Source of the DNA: Paenibacillus sp. FSL K6-3182
Lineage (GTDB): Bacteria > Bacillota > Bacilli > Paenibacillales > Paenibacillaceae
Length of the DNA stretch: 64,000 nucleotides
Direction of reading: 5' to 3'
Assembly (NCBI RefSeq): GCF_037976325.1
Contig: NZ_CP150265.1
Coordinates: 3,157,501 to 3,221,500, forward strand
Part shown: positions 26,187 to 35,298 of the stretch, one piece after another
Layout of the letters: each line of letters starts with the position of its first letter
Numbering within the stretch: position 1 is the stretch's first letter
The notes under the pieces: model-generated
What the model was told of the DNA's origin: nothing
Database searches by the model: none
What the model saw: the letters and a program-made list of their open reading frames with translations, nothing else
Program-made: the position numbers and the translations under genes

Positions 26187-27149
26187 TTGTTGGATAAGAG
26201 AAAATTAGGCAATAGCGAGCTTTATCCATCCGTTATCGGGTTCGGAGCTTGGGCTGCTGGGAAAGCAGGCTGGGGAGAAGTCGATGATAACGAGATTGAG
26301 GCTGTCATTCGTCGTGCGTATGAACAAGGGATCACCTTCTATGACACCGCTCCATCCTATGGGCTGGGACATTCCGAGAAAGTGCTTGGTAAAGTGCTGC
26401 AGCCCGTAAGGGAGCATGTCATTATCGCAACAAAAGCTGGCCTCATCTGGAACGATCAAGGGCAGTTTAGTATAAATGTATCTAAAGCAAATATAATTCG
26501 TGAGGTAGAGGAGAGCCTGCGGCGATTAAATACGGACTATATTGATTTGTATCAAGTACATTTTCCTGATCCCAGCGGCAAAACACCGATTGAAGAAACG
26601 TTTGAAACGTTAAATCAACTCATAGTTGAAGGGAAAATCAGAAATATCGGCGTTTCAAACTTTAACGTTCAGCAATTAGTTGCAGCACAATCCGTTAGCA
26701 ATATTGTATCTTTGCAGCTGCCCTATAATTTGTTCCAGCGCGATGTTGAACATGCAGCGTTACCCTATGCGAAGCAGCAAAAAATCGGTTTTATTCCTTA
26801 TAGTCCGCTAGCCCAGGGATTGTTGACGGGGAAATTTAATTATTTGACAAGGCTGCCCAAAACGGATGTTCGCGCACAGCTTAATCCTTTATTTTCGGAT
26901 AAACAATTTATTAAAAACATTGTCATCGTCGAAACCTTTACTGGGATTGCTAGAGCCATCGAGAAACCGTTAAGCCAGGTAGCTATCAACTGGTTATTGT
27001 ATAAGCAGGAAATATCGAGTGTGATCGCTGGTGCGAAGACGGTTAAGCAGCTGGAGGAAAATACGGCTGCAACCAAATGGCGTCTATCCAGAGAAGATCA
27101 TGAGCAAATAAGCCGTTTGTTTGAAACGGATTCATCTTATGTCATTTGA
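26187..27149 (+). CDS. Aldo/keto reductase
   Basis: NADPH-dependent oxidoreductase of about 320 residues with a TIM-barrel. Two adjacent TTG codons (26187, 26190) can serve as start; AAAGGAGG at 26174-26181 fits either. The catalytic tetrad region is seen: Asp and Tyr in TFYDTAPSYGLGHSEKVLG, Lys in IIATKAG, and His in YQVHFPDP. The cofactor part has FIPYSPLAQGLLTGKF and VIAGAKTVKQLEENTAA. Best likened to YqkF/IolS-type reductases; substrate unknown. Own promoter upstream. Confidence 0.93.
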   Translation: MLDKRKLGNSELYPSVIGFGAWAAGKAGWGEVDDNEIEAVIRRAYEQGITFYDTAPSYGLGHSEKVLGKVLQPVREHVIIATKAGLIWNDQGQFSINVSKANIIREVEESLRRLNTDYIDLYQVHFPDPSGKTPIEETFETLNQLIVEGKIRNIGVSNFNVQQLVAAQSVSNIVSLQLPYNLFQRDVEHAALPYAKQQKIGFIPYSPLAQGLLTGKFNYLTRLPKTDVRAQLNPLFSDKQFIKNIVIVETFTGIARAIEKPLSQVAINWLLYKQEISSVIAGAKTVKQLEENTAATKWRLSREDHEQISRLFETDSSYVI

Positions 27150-27202
27150 TAATCATAGAATGCTGCTCTTATATTCATTTTCTAAATAGTAAATTCCCAA
27201 AA

Positions 27203-27240
27203 GAAAAGGCAGCAGCCCCGTGAGAGGCTGCTGCCTATTT
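27203..27240. terminator. Terminator between the reductase and PBP genes
   Basis: AGGCAGCAGCC (27207-27217) pairs with GGCTGCTGCCT (27226-27236). The reverse strand carries the better T-run, so it mainly serves the PBP gene. Confidence 0.88.
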
Positions 27241-27249
27241 CGTTTACCT

Positions 27250-30200
27250 CTAGCTGATCGTTTGCTTGGAGGATGGTGATGACTCGCCTTTCGCGTTTTC
27301 AGAGGTTATATAGAAGGAACCTGTGATAAGCGGCGCAACATACTCAAAGCTTGTTTCCAAGGTTGATCCGATCTTGGAATATTGACCATCGTTGTTTGCA
27401 CTGTAGTAAATATTATATTGCGTCACTTGGTCTGACACACTGTTAGCCGCCCAAGTTAATCGTACGCTTAGATCTGTTTTCGCAGCCTGCAAGCCAGTTG
27501 GTGTGGAAGGTGCTGTTGTTGTGCCAGAACCATTTCCACTTCCATTTCCGCTTGAGTTGTCTCCACCTGTTGTCGGTGGAGGGGTACTCGGTGTGCTGCC
27601 ATATTGTACTATTTGACTAGGTGCTGACTCTTTGCCCACAACATCAACCGCTGTTACGTAATAAGTGTAGTTTTGAGCATTGGAGGCATACACTTTCATA
27701 CGTTTGTCTGCACCGACAACAATGGATTCCCCTTGCTTCTCATAAGGCCCTTGATTAACCGAACGGTACACGCGGTAACCAACGACATCAGCAGCAGTAC
27801 TATCATTAAATGTCAATATAAGCACGCCATCCGACGATTGCAGCTTAACGCTTGCCGGAGGCGGTGGAGCTGCTCCATCGTCAACGCGAGGGTCTGGTTT
27901 AGACGGCGCGTTGTTTTCTGCATCAGCTGGAAGGTAAATATCAAGTGGACGACGACTGCTAGCCGGAAGTTTCTGCTGTGCTGCCTTAATTTCATCCATA
28001 AGAACATCCAGTGGTTTTTTACGTTTAATAACGATTTGTTCCTTAATCATATCGCTAGGAGTAGCTGGGTTCGGAACATAGTTAACGCCATTGAAGGAAA
28101 TATAAGCCATCTTCACGAGCGCGTCATCTGTTTTCTTAGGTATATCCTTCTTGTTAAACCAGTCAGTAACAAGCATGCCTGCTTGTTTCGTTAATTGACT
28201 TGGAAGCAAGCCGCTAGCGCTTGACACCGTAGCTTTGACAATGCCGGATGGACGTTCAAATTCTTTGGTTACAAAAATTCCCGGCTTCTTCTCAGCCATC
28301 TTATTCATAATGAGTGCCCAGATGGAACGAGCACGCGTTTTGCCGACTTCGGATAGGGAGTTGACCTGTTCCTCATAACCGGCCCACACGCCTAGCGTGA
28401 TATCTGGCGAGAAGCCCATAAACCACACGTCACCGTAGCTTTGTGTAGAGCCTGTTTTACCGGCAATAGGAATTTCACCGTACTTATCGAATTGTGATTT
28501 CAATTTGTTAGCAGAACCGCTCTTGCTTGAAATAACAGTCGACAGCATATCTGTCATCAAGAAGGCACTCTGCTCCGAGAACACTCGTTTTGGTTCCTGC
28601 TTGTGTTCATATACAATTTTTCCGTTTGCATCTGTAATTTTTTGAATCATATAAGCATCATTGAAAACGCCTTTGTTCGGAATCGAGCCGTATGCATTCG
28701 TAAGCTCTTCAACCGATACGCCGATGCTTAGACCGCCAATTACACCGGTTTGTGCATAAGCATCTTGCGGCTGCAGCGTTGTAATGCCTAGCTTTTTAAC
28801 GAACTCCCACGCATTTTCAATTTTGACTTCCTCATTGAAAATTTTCAGAGCAGGCAAGTTCAAGGAACGGTTTAATGCCTCACGCGCCGTTACTAGACCC
28901 GCGAACTTACGGTTTACGTTCATTGGGATATGGAAACCCTTCTGGCCATCTTTCAGGACAATTGGAGCATCGTCAATTATGCTCGCGGGCTGAATGATAC
29001 CCATTTCAATAGCTGGAAGGTAAGCCGCCAATGTTTTCATCGTTGAGCCTGGCTGCCTTGTCATCTGAGTGGCATAGTTTAATTGCTCCTCATAGAAGTC
29101 TCGGCCTTCAAGCATTCCCACAATAGCGCCAGTTTTGTGATCGAGCATGATCGCAGCAATCTGCTCCAGCCCTTTTTTCTCGCTATATGGCGTGAAATTC
29201 TCATCATTGGTGCCAATCTCACGCATGAGCTGGTAGACATCCTTGTCGATGGTTGTATAGACATGGTAGCCGCCGCGTAGCAAATGATCGCGAGCTTCCT
29301 CAATAAGCGGAGCATTTTCTTTTTTGCGAAGGTCTGCTTTTGTTAAAGTAGAATCCTGCGCCATGAGCATAATTTCCGCTGCTTGACGTTCTGCTTCAAG
29401 CATGAGATAAGGATAGGTTGTATAGGCTTTTTCTTTTGGCTTAGCCAGCGTTTTCCTAATATCGAATTTGGACGCTTCGTCGTACTCTTGCTGAGTAATC
29501 CGCCCAGTCTCGAACATCCGCTTCAACACTGTTTTTTGACGTCCAAGCGCGAGTTCAAAGCCCGCCTCATTGAATTGACCTTTACCTGTGAACGCTGTAT
29601 AGGCAGAAGGCCTTTGCGGTAGACCTGCCAAATAGGCAGACTGCGCGATATTCAGCTGGTTTAGATCCGAAATATCAAATATCCCTTTGGCAGCTGCTTT
29701 AATGCCGAACAAATTGTAGCCGCTGGAACCATTTCCGAAAGGAACCTTATTCAAATAAGCAGCTAAAATTTCTTCTTTCGTTAAATAACGTTCCATGCGC
29801 AGCGATAAAAATATTTCTTTAATTTTACGGCTATCTGTTTTGTCTAAACTTAGAAATACACGTCGCGCAAGCTGCTGAGTAAGCGTACTTCCGCCCGTTT
29901 GCGTATCTTCATTTAGAAGCTTTTGCTTTACTGCACGTCCAAGGCCGTTAATGTCTACGCCGTGATGCTCCAAAAAGTTATTGTCCTCAATGCCAAGTAC
30001 GGCAGTAATAACCTGCGGCGGTAAATCATCATATGTAATAATCATTCGGTCCTCTGACGTTCTTAGCTGTCCGACAAGTGAATCATCATTGAAGTAAACA
30101 AATCCAGTGATGGCATTTTCGCCGATCTTCTCTAAAATAACGGATCGAGGTCTTACGCTTTCGTCTTTCACAAGCGCGGCCACATAACCAGTTACTGCTC

Positions 30201-30324
30201 CACCGGCAAGCAATCCGATGAAGATTCCGAAATATACCATCCATTTAGCTGTTATAAAAGTTACGATTCCAAATGTACGCCATTTGCTTCTTTTGTTTGG
30301 CGCAGGTTGACGATCTTCTTGCAT
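27250..30324 (-). CDS. Class A penicillin-binding protein (PBP1A type) with two Fn3 domains
   Basis: Bifunctional peptidoglycan synthase, 1024 residues. One membrane anchor (about 20-45), then the GT51 glycosyltransferase domain with EDNNFLEHHGVDINGLGRA and GGSTLTQQLARR, then the transpeptidase with the active Ser in RQPGSTMKT and the KTGST box. The C-terminal 250 residues hold two fibronectin type III domains joined by a Gly/Ser/Asn-rich linker with repeated GSGN. A frame extends 9 residues further, but GGAGGAG sits before the ATG at 30324. Fn3 tails on PBP1A are known in Bacillales and may bind wall polymers. Confidence 0.94.
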   Translation of the reverse strand: MQEDRQPAPNKRSKWRTFGIVTFITAKWMVYFGIFIGLLAGGAVTGYVAALVKDESVRPRSVILEKIGENAITGFVYFNDDSLVGQLRTSEDRMIITYDDLPPQVITAVLGIEDNNFLEHHGVDINGLGRAVKQKLLNEDTQTGGSTLTQQLARRVFLSLDKTDSRKIKEIFLSLRMERYLTKEEILAAYLNKVPFGNGSSGYNLFGIKAAAKGIFDISDLNQLNIAQSAYLAGLPQRPSAYTAFTGKGQFNEAGFELALGRQKTVLKRMFETGRITQQEYDEASKFDIRKTLAKPKEKAYTTYPYLMLEAERQAAEIMLMAQDSTLTKADLRKKENAPLIEEARDHLLRGGYHVYTTIDKDVYQLMREIGTNDENFTPYSEKKGLEQIAAIMLDHKTGAIVGMLEGRDFYEEQLNYATQMTRQPGSTMKTLAAYLPAIEMGIIQPASIIDDAPIVLKDGQKGFHIPMNVNRKFAGLVTAREALNRSLNLPALKIFNEEVKIENAWEFVKKLGITTLQPQDAYAQTGVIGGLSIGVSVEELTNAYGSIPNKGVFNDAYMIQKITDANGKIVYEHKQEPKRVFSEQSAFLMTDMLSTVISSKSGSANKLKSQFDKYGEIPIAGKTGSTQSYGDVWFMGFSPDITLGVWAGYEEQVNSLSEVGKTRARSIWALIMNKMAEKKPGIFVTKEFERPSGIVKATVSSASGLLPSQLTKQAGMLVTDWFNKKDIPKKTDDALVKMAYISFNGVNYVPNPATPSDMIKEQIVIKRKKPLDVLMDEIKAAQQKLPASSRRPLDIYLPADAENNAPSKPDPRVDDGAAPPPPASVKLQSSDGVLILTFNDSTAADVVGYRVYRSVNQGPYEKQGESIVVGADKRMKVYASNAQNYTYYVTAVDVVGKESAPSQIVQYGSTPSTPPPTTGGDNSSGNGSGNGSGTTTAPSTPTGLQAAKTDLSVRLTWAANSVSDQVTQYNIYYSANNDGQYSKIGSTLETSFEYVAPLITGSFYITSENAKGESSPSSKQTIS

Positions 30325-30397
30325 TTCTATGACTCCTCCTCCAAATAGCACACCTATTATAACATAAATCGCTAAAGTAACGCATTCTTTCCTTGCA

Positions 30398-30426
30398 TTG
30401 ACTTCACAGCACTGCTATGGTATAAA
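30398..30426 (+). promoter_or_regulatory. Sigma-A promoter of the tyrosine T-box unit
   Basis: TTGACT at 30398-30403, 17-bp spacer, TATAAA at 30421-30426. Confidence 0.8.
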
Positions 30427-30432
30427 TTCAAT

Positions 30433-30768
30433 AATGTTTTATCTAATCAATGCTTTGAAGGGCATGAGTAGACAGCGAATCGTACTTTCAGAGAGCCGGT
30501 GGGTGGTGGAAACCGGTATGCGCCGCTTGTTGAATTACCGCCTGGAGCTAAGTGAAGGAACCGTATACTGACAATCCTCTGCACATTTTGGCAAAAAAGC
30601 CTGTGGGGCAGTCGAATCAGCCGTAGTAGTTCACTTCGGAGCCCGTCTCCGTTATCAACAACGAAGTGAGAGTACCTCTTTTTTATGTGAAAAAAGGTAG
30701 GAGTACTCTAACGAGGGTGGTACCGCGAGCTAATCCTTCTCGTCCCTTGGGGCTGGAAGGATTTTTTA
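30433..30768 (+). promoter_or_regulatory. T-box riboswitch, tyrosine-specific, upstream of tyrS
   Basis: Senses uncharged tRNA-Tyr. The leader carries the AGTAGA motif, the apical AGAGAG and the hairpin CCGGT/ACCGG of stem I, and the 3' side of the specifier loop reads GAATTACCG, giving TAC (30536-30538), a tyrosine codon. A long stem around 30668-30709 (GAGTAC/GTACTC arms) is stem III. The T-box core is AGGGTGGTACCGCG at 30714-30727; the terminator is AATCCTTC (30732-30739)/GAAGGATT (30756-30763) followed by T. Confidence 0.94.
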
Positions 30769-30804
30769 TGTCTATATAGACGCATACAAAGGAGGAAAAG
30801 TTCT

Positions 30805-32061
30805 ATGGTGAAGTGGGAAAGTTTAAGTGGTGAGCAGAAAAGTGAGGTCGAGCGTCAGCTGGCTGTCATTCGCCGCGGTGTTGTGGAGATTGTACCTGAG
30901 GATGATTTGAAAAATAAAATAGCGAATGCTGTCGCAACAGGAAAGCCATTAAATGTAAAGCTAGGACTTGATCCTTCAGCGCCAGACATTCATATCGGCC
31001 ATACGGTTGTTCTTCACAAGCTTCGTCAATTTCAGGAACTCGGTCATCAGGTTCAACTGATTATCGGTGATTTTACAGGCAGAATTGGTGATCCAACCGG
31101 CAAATCGGAAACGAGGAAGCAGTTGACGGAAGAAGATGTGAAGCGGAATGCGGAAACATACCAAAAACAAATTTACAAAATATTAGATCCACAGCAAACA
31201 AAGCTCTACTACAACTCGGAATGGCTTGCACCGCTTAACTTTGCGGATGTTGTAAATCTAGCCGGGAAAGTAACGGTTGCACGCATGATGGAGCGTGATG
31301 ATTTCACAAAGCGGTACACGAGCGGCTTGCCGATCAGCATTCATGAGTTTTTCTACCCGCTGATGCAGGGATACGATTCCATAGCTCTTGATTCTGATGT
31401 GGAGCTAGGAGGCACGGATCAGACATTTAACCTGTTAATGGGCAGAACCTTGCAGAAGGAATATAATAAACCGGGCCAAATCGTAATTACGACTCCTTTG
31501 ATCGAAGGGTTGGACGGCGTAAATAAAATGAGCAAAAGCTTGGGCAATTACATCGGTATCGATGAAGAGCCAAACCAAATCTACGGCAAATCGATGTCGA
31601 TTCCAGATAGGCTTATGCTCAAATATTACGAGCTTGCTACCGATTTAAGCAACGAGGAGCTTGCGGCATTGAAAGCTGGGCTAGCAGATGGTTCTGTACA
31701 TCCTCGTGATGCGAAGATGCAGCTTGCAGCGACATTTGTACGAATGTACCACGGCGAAGAGGCAGCGAAAGCGGCAGAAAATCATTTTATAACCGTATTT
31801 CAACAACGTGCGCTGCCTGATGATATCGAAGAGGTATCGATTGCTGCGGAACAATTGGAAGATGGCCAAATTCGCATCGTGAAGCTGCTCACTCTGCTTG
31901 ACTTGCTGCCAACGAGCAGTGAAGCGAGAAGAAGCGTTCAGCAAGGGGCAGTGCGTCTAAATGAAGAGAAGATAACTGATATTAATGCGGATATTTCTCC
32001 TAAGGATGGCGACGTGCTTCAAGTTGGAAAACGTAAATTTATAAAAATTAAATTAACATAA
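30805..32061 (+). CDS. tyrS: Tyrosyl-tRNA synthetase (TyrZ-like subtype)
   Basis: Charges tRNA-Tyr. 418 residues: HIGH motif at 63-66 (DIHIGHTVVL), class I Rossmann core, KMSKS in GVNKMSKSLGN, and a C-terminal S4 RNA-binding domain ending DVLQVGKRKFIKIKLT. The N-terminus (RRGVVEIVPEDDLKNKI, VKLGLDPSAPDIHIGH) looks like the TyrZ type of B. subtilis rather than TyrS. A strong GGAGG precedes the ATG. Controlled by the tyrosine T-box. A neighbour of rpsD in this region, as B. subtilis tyrS is. Confidence 0.95.
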   Translation: MVKWESLSGEQKSEVERQLAVIRRGVVEIVPEDDLKNKIANAVATGKPLNVKLGLDPSAPDIHIGHTVVLHKLRQFQELGHQVQLIIGDFTGRIGDPTGKSETRKQLTEEDVKRNAETYQKQIYKILDPQQTKLYYNSEWLAPLNFADVVNLAGKVTVARMMERDDFTKRYTSGLPISIHEFFYPLMQGYDSIALDSDVELGGTDQTFNLLMGRTLQKEYNKPGQIVITTPLIEGLDGVNKMSKSLGNYIGIDEEPNQIYGKSMSIPDRLMLKYYELATDLSNEELAALKAGLADGSVHPRDAKMQLAATFVRMYHGEEAAKAAENHFITVFQQRALPDDIEEVSIAAEQLEDGQIRIVKLLTLLDLLPTSSEARRSVQQGAVRLNEEKITDINADISPKDGDVLQVGKRKFIKIKLT

Positions 32062-32071
32062 TTGGAATAAT

Positions 32072-32114
32072 AGAGCTTGTTGAAATGATAAAATTCAACA
32101 AGTTCTATTTTTTT
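32072..32114 (+). terminator. Terminator after tyrS
   Basis: CTTGTTGAA (32076-32084) pairs with TTCAACAAG (32094-32102), extended by three weaker pairs, then eight T that end one base before the -35 of the next promoter. Confidence 0.88.
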
Positions 32115-32142
32115 AGAAACAAAAGAGCGTTTTCAACGTATT
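32115..32142 (+). promoter_or_regulatory. Sigma-W-like promoter of yuaF-floT
   Basis: GAAAC at 32116-32120 and CGTA at 32137-32140 are separated by exactly 16 bp, the ECF sigma-W pattern (TGAAAC-N16-CGTA). In B. subtilis the yuaF-floT-yuaI operon is a known sigma-W target. No sigma-A promoter was seen in this gap. Confidence 0.75.
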
Positions 32143-32192
32143 AAATAACGGAAGCATTAACAGGTTATGGATACTAAGGGAGGAGGAGAGAG

Positions 32193-32723
32193 TTGGAGAC
32201 GCTATTTATGTCTTGTCTAGTCGGAGGAATCCTTTATGCGCTCGTAAGTATTATTTTTGGGGATTTGATCGGGCAAGCACTCGATGGAGCACTCGATTTT
32301 TTATCCTTAGATGGTCATTCATGGCTGTCGCCGACTGCGCTAGTAGGCGGGATAACCACTTTTGGCGGAGCAGGGATCCTACTCGGACGCTACACTGCCT
32401 TTAGTTCAACAGCCATCGTGGTGATTGCCTTATTCATCTCACTTACAGCTGCAGTAGCTGTTTTCTTTCTCTACATTAAGCCGATGGAGCAAAGCGAGAA
32501 TTCAATCGCTTTTTCGCTTAATGATTTGTCGGGTAAGCTCGGGGAGGTGCTGGTCCCCATTTCTGCGAAGGGCTATGGTGAAGTGATGGTTAAGGTGGGA
32601 GCTGGATTTACGAATCAAATTGCAGCTAGCTTTGAAGGCGTTGAAATTACAAGTGGCTCCAAGGTTGTCGTTGTTGAGGTAAGGGACAGCACTTTGTATG
32701 TATCGGAAGTAAATCTATCTTAA
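32193..32723 (+). CDS. yuaF: YuaF, NfeD-like membrane protein
   Basis: 176 residues; TTG start with GGAGGAG ahead. Three membrane helices in the first 100 residues (8-30, 45-65, 72-95) and a C-terminal OB-like beta domain (LSGKLGEVLVPISAKGYGEVMVKVG...VEVRDSTLYVSEV), the NfeD layout. The flotillin gene follows 27 nt later, matching the yuaF-floT operon; the protein is thought to help place flotillin in membrane microdomains and to affect membrane fluidity. The third gene of the B. subtilis operon (yuaI) is not present. Confidence 0.85.
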   Translation: METLFMSCLVGGILYALVSIIFGDLIGQALDGALDFLSLDGHSWLSPTALVGGITTFGGAGILLGRYTAFSSTAIVVIALFISLTAAVAVFFLYIKPMEQSENSIAFSLNDLSGKLGEVLVPISAKGYGEVMVKVGAGFTNQIAASFEGVEITSGSKVVVVEVRDSTLYVSEVNLS

Positions 32724-32749
32724 TTAAAGCAGCATAAGGGGGAAATTCA

Positions 32750-34273
32750 ATGGAAGATATTTATGTTATACCAGCTATTGTAGTTGGCGTTTTTGTTATA
32801 TTAGGTCTTGCCTTCTGGGCGCGCTACAAAACAGTTAGTCCAGACGAAGCGATGCTCGTAACGGGATCATTTCTAGGCTCCCGAAATGCGAGCACGGATG
32901 AATCTGGGCGTAAAGTGAAAATCATTAGAGGCGGAGGCGCGTTTATTCTGCCGATATTCCAGAAGGCTGAGTTTCTATCGCTATTGTCCCATAAGCTGGA
33001 TGTATCGACGCCGGAGGTATACACAGAGCAAGGCGTACCAGTCATGGCAGACGGTGTAGCGATCATTAAAATTGGCGGTGCGGTTGAAGATGTGGCGACG
33101 GCGGCAGAACAGTTTCTAGGCAAGCCTACCGAAGCGCTCAAGGGTGAAGCACAGGAAGTATTGGAAGGACATTTGCGCGCAATTCTTGGCTCAATGACAG
33201 TTGAAGAGGTATATCGCAACCGCGATAAATTTGCGCAAGAGGTGCAAGGGGTTGCAGCTAAGGATTTGAAGAAGATGGGTCTTCAAATCGTTTCCTTCAC
33301 GATCAAGGATTTGCGCGATAAACATGGATATTTGGACGCGCTTGGTAAACCGCGAATTGCTGCAGTCAAAAGAGATGCTGAGATTGCGGAAGCTGAAGCG
33401 ATTCGGGATGCTAGAATTCAGAAAGCACTCGCTGCTGAGGCCGGTCAAAAGGCCGAGCTAGTGCGCGATACCAACATTGCTGAAGCAGAGAAAGAAAAGG
33501 AAATGAAGGTCGCGACGTTTAAACGTGATCAAGATACAGCAAGAGCAGAAGCGGATCAGGCTTATTCGATTCATGAAGCGCGTGCTAAGCAAAACGTAGT
33601 CGAAGAGCAAATGAAGGTTGAACTCGTACGTAAAGAACGTGAGATCGATCTGGAAGGAAAAGAAATATTGCGTCGTGAGAAGCAGTATGATGCAGAAGTG
33701 AAGAAAAAAGCCGATGCAGACCGTTACGCAGTTGTACAAGCGGCGGAAGCGAACAAGGCGAAGCTTCTTAATGAAGCTGATGCTCTGCAATACCGTATTG
33801 AAGCGGAAGCCAAGGCACATGCTACCCAGAAACGTTTGGATGGTTTAGCTGTTGCAGAAGCAGAGAGAGCGAAAGGTACAGCGGAGGCAGACGTTATTCG
33901 TCTTCGCGGTTTAGCAGAAGCGGAAGCAAAAGAAAAGCTAGCTGAAGCTTTTGAGAAATTTGGAGAAGCTGCAATACTTGATATTATCGTAAAAATGCTT
34001 CCTGAGCTGGCTGGCAAAATTGCCGATCCTATCGGCAACATTGATAAGCTTACTGTCGTTGATACAGGGAATGGCGAAGGGGCGGCACGTATAAGCAATT
34101 ATGTGACTTCATTAATGTCTACTGCTCCGGAGATGCTGAAGAGCGTATCGGGAATCGACGTGAATGCAATCATTAAAGGACTAACGAATAGAGGCGGTAA
34201 TCTACCTGCAGTACCTAGCAAGCCGGTTGATATTGCTGCTGCTCCTGCTGTAATTAAGCTTCCTGAACAATAA
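32750..34273 (+). CDS. floT: Flotillin-like protein FloT
   Basis: Membrane scaffold of functional microdomains. 507 residues: an N-terminal membrane hairpin (5-25), the SPFH/PHB domain (about 30-200, AEFLSLLSHKLDVSTPEVYTEQGVPV), then a long coiled-coil flotillin domain (about 200-400) with many Ala, Glu and Lys and EAEA repeats, and a C-terminal variable part. The repeats are the usual AEA-rich flotillin type. Together with yuaF under a sigma-W-like promoter it would respond to cell-envelope stress. Confidence 0.95.
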   Translation: MEDIYVIPAIVVGVFVILGLAFWARYKTVSPDEAMLVTGSFLGSRNASTDESGRKVKIIRGGGAFILPIFQKAEFLSLLSHKLDVSTPEVYTEQGVPVMADGVAIIKIGGAVEDVATAAEQFLGKPTEALKGEAQEVLEGHLRAILGSMTVEEVYRNRDKFAQEVQGVAAKDLKKMGLQIVSFTIKDLRDKHGYLDALGKPRIAAVKRDAEIAEAEAIRDARIQKALAAEAGQKAELVRDTNIAEAEKEKEMKVATFKRDQDTARAEADQAYSIHEARAKQNVVEEQMKVELVRKEREIDLEGKEILRREKQYDAEVKKKADADRYAVVQAAEANKAKLLNEADALQYRIEAEAKAHATQKRLDGLAVAEAERAKGTAEADVIRLRGLAEAEAKEKLAEAFEKFGEAAILDIIVKMLPELAGKIADPIGNIDKLTVVDTGNGEGAARISNYVTSLMSTAPEMLKSVSGIDVNAIIKGLTNRGGNLPAVPSKPVDIAAAPAVIKLPEQ

Positions 34274-34292
34274 AGTAAGGCAGTGTAAACAG

Positions 34293-34328
34293 AAAAAAAC
34301 CTTGAACCAAATGGTTCAAGGTTTTTTT
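34293..34328. terminator. Bidirectional terminator between floT and rpsD
   Basis: AACCTTGAACC (34298-34308) and GGTTCAAGGTT (34313-34323) pair perfectly around AAAT, with A- and T-runs on the outer sides. Confidence 0.92.
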
Positions 34329-34333
34329 GTTTA

Positions 34334-34936
34334 TTAACGGCTGTAGAATTCGACGATTTGTTTCTCGTCGATATCTTGGGAAAGCTCACCGCGGTCAGGC
34401 AGACGAAGGAATTTACCTTCCATTGCTTGATCGTTGAACTCCAAGTAGTTCGGAAGGTGATGACGGCCTTCCATAGCTTCTTTAATTGTTCTAAGGCTGC
34501 GGCTGCGCTCGCGCAAACCGATTACATCGCCAAGAGAAACGCTGTAAGAAGCGATATCCACTTTCTTGCCGTTTACAGTTACGTGACCATGTGATACCAA
34601 CTGACGAGCTCCTGCACGGGAGTTGGAAAGGCCAAGACGGTAAACGAGGTTGTCAAGACGGCTTTCAAGGAGGCCCATGAAGTTTTCACCGGCTTTACCT
34701 TTCATTTTTGCCGCTTTGTCAAACAAGTTGCGGAATTGTTTTTCGTTCAAACCGTACATGTGACGAAGCTTTTGTTTCTCTTGCAATTGAACGCCGTAAC
34801 CGCTCATTTTTCTGCGTTGGTTAGGGCCGTGTTGACCTGGTGGAAAAGCGCGTTTTGCAAGTTCTTTACCCGTTCCGCTCAAAGAGATTCCAAGGCGACG
34901 GCTTAGTTTAAATTTAGGTCCTGTATAACGTGACAT
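34334..34936 (-). CDS. rpsD: 30S ribosomal protein S4
   Basis: Primary 16S rRNA-binding protein, 200 residues. [29 protein letters not shown] and [20 protein letters not shown] open the protein, and the S4 domain is seen in [30 protein letters not shown]. The frame is open upstream to 35002, but AAGGAGTT lies 11 nt before the ATG at 34936. In Bacillus S4 represses its own operon through the leader RNA; a structured leader is present here. Confidence 0.97.
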   Translation of the reverse strand: MSRYTGPKFKLSRRLGISLSGTGKELAKRAFPPGQHGPNQRRKMSGYGVQLQEKQKLRHMYGLNEKQFRNLFDKAAKMKGKAGENFMGLLESRLDNLVYRLGLSNSRAGARQLVSHGHVTVNGKKVDIASYSVSLGDVIGLRERSRSLRTIKEAMEGRHHLPNYLEFNDQAMEGKFLRLPDRGELSQDIDEKQIVEFYSR

Positions 34937-34976
34937 ACGTAATATTAACTCCTTCATCAAATAAATTTGTGAATGG

Positions 34977-35136
34977 GGTTGTGTTTCGCCGAATACGTTC
35001 AATGTTCGAGCAAGCTCGTCCCTGATAGGCTAGTCAGCCGCTGGCCTATAGTGAACGTATTTCATGAGGGTGACACAAAACCGTACGCCCATCTATTCAT
35101 CAATAAATAATATATGAAATAGATAGCTGTTGTCAA
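34977..35136 (-). promoter_or_regulatory. rpsD promoter and structured S4 leader RNA
   Basis: On the reverse strand: TTGACA (35131-35136) and ATATTA (35108-35113), spacer 17. The transcript then folds into nested stems: outer arms 34977-34984 with 35073-35082 (two bulged bases), second stem 34991-35001 with 35052-35063 (one bulged base), third 35025-35030 with 35044-35049, and a small hairpin CGAGCAAGCTCG at 35007-35018. The nested pseudoknot-capable architecture and position match the autoregulatory S4 leader of Bacillales; the class assignment is inference. Confidence 0.75.
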
Positions 35137-35298
35137 GGTTCACTAAGGAAATTTAATGATGTTTGAAACACATCGAAAGACCTATATTTTAAATACATAG
35201 TAGTGCAAATTTCTCAAAAATGGAGTATGATGATTGTAATATTAAGTGAAAATAGGAAGCTCATCACCTTGGTTGACAGATGGAAGGGTTGGGGCTGC

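Noticed and set aside
27673..28194. 173-aa ORF antisense to the PBP gene
   Set aside because: Shadow frame of a real 1024-codon gene; composition odd and no ribosome site.
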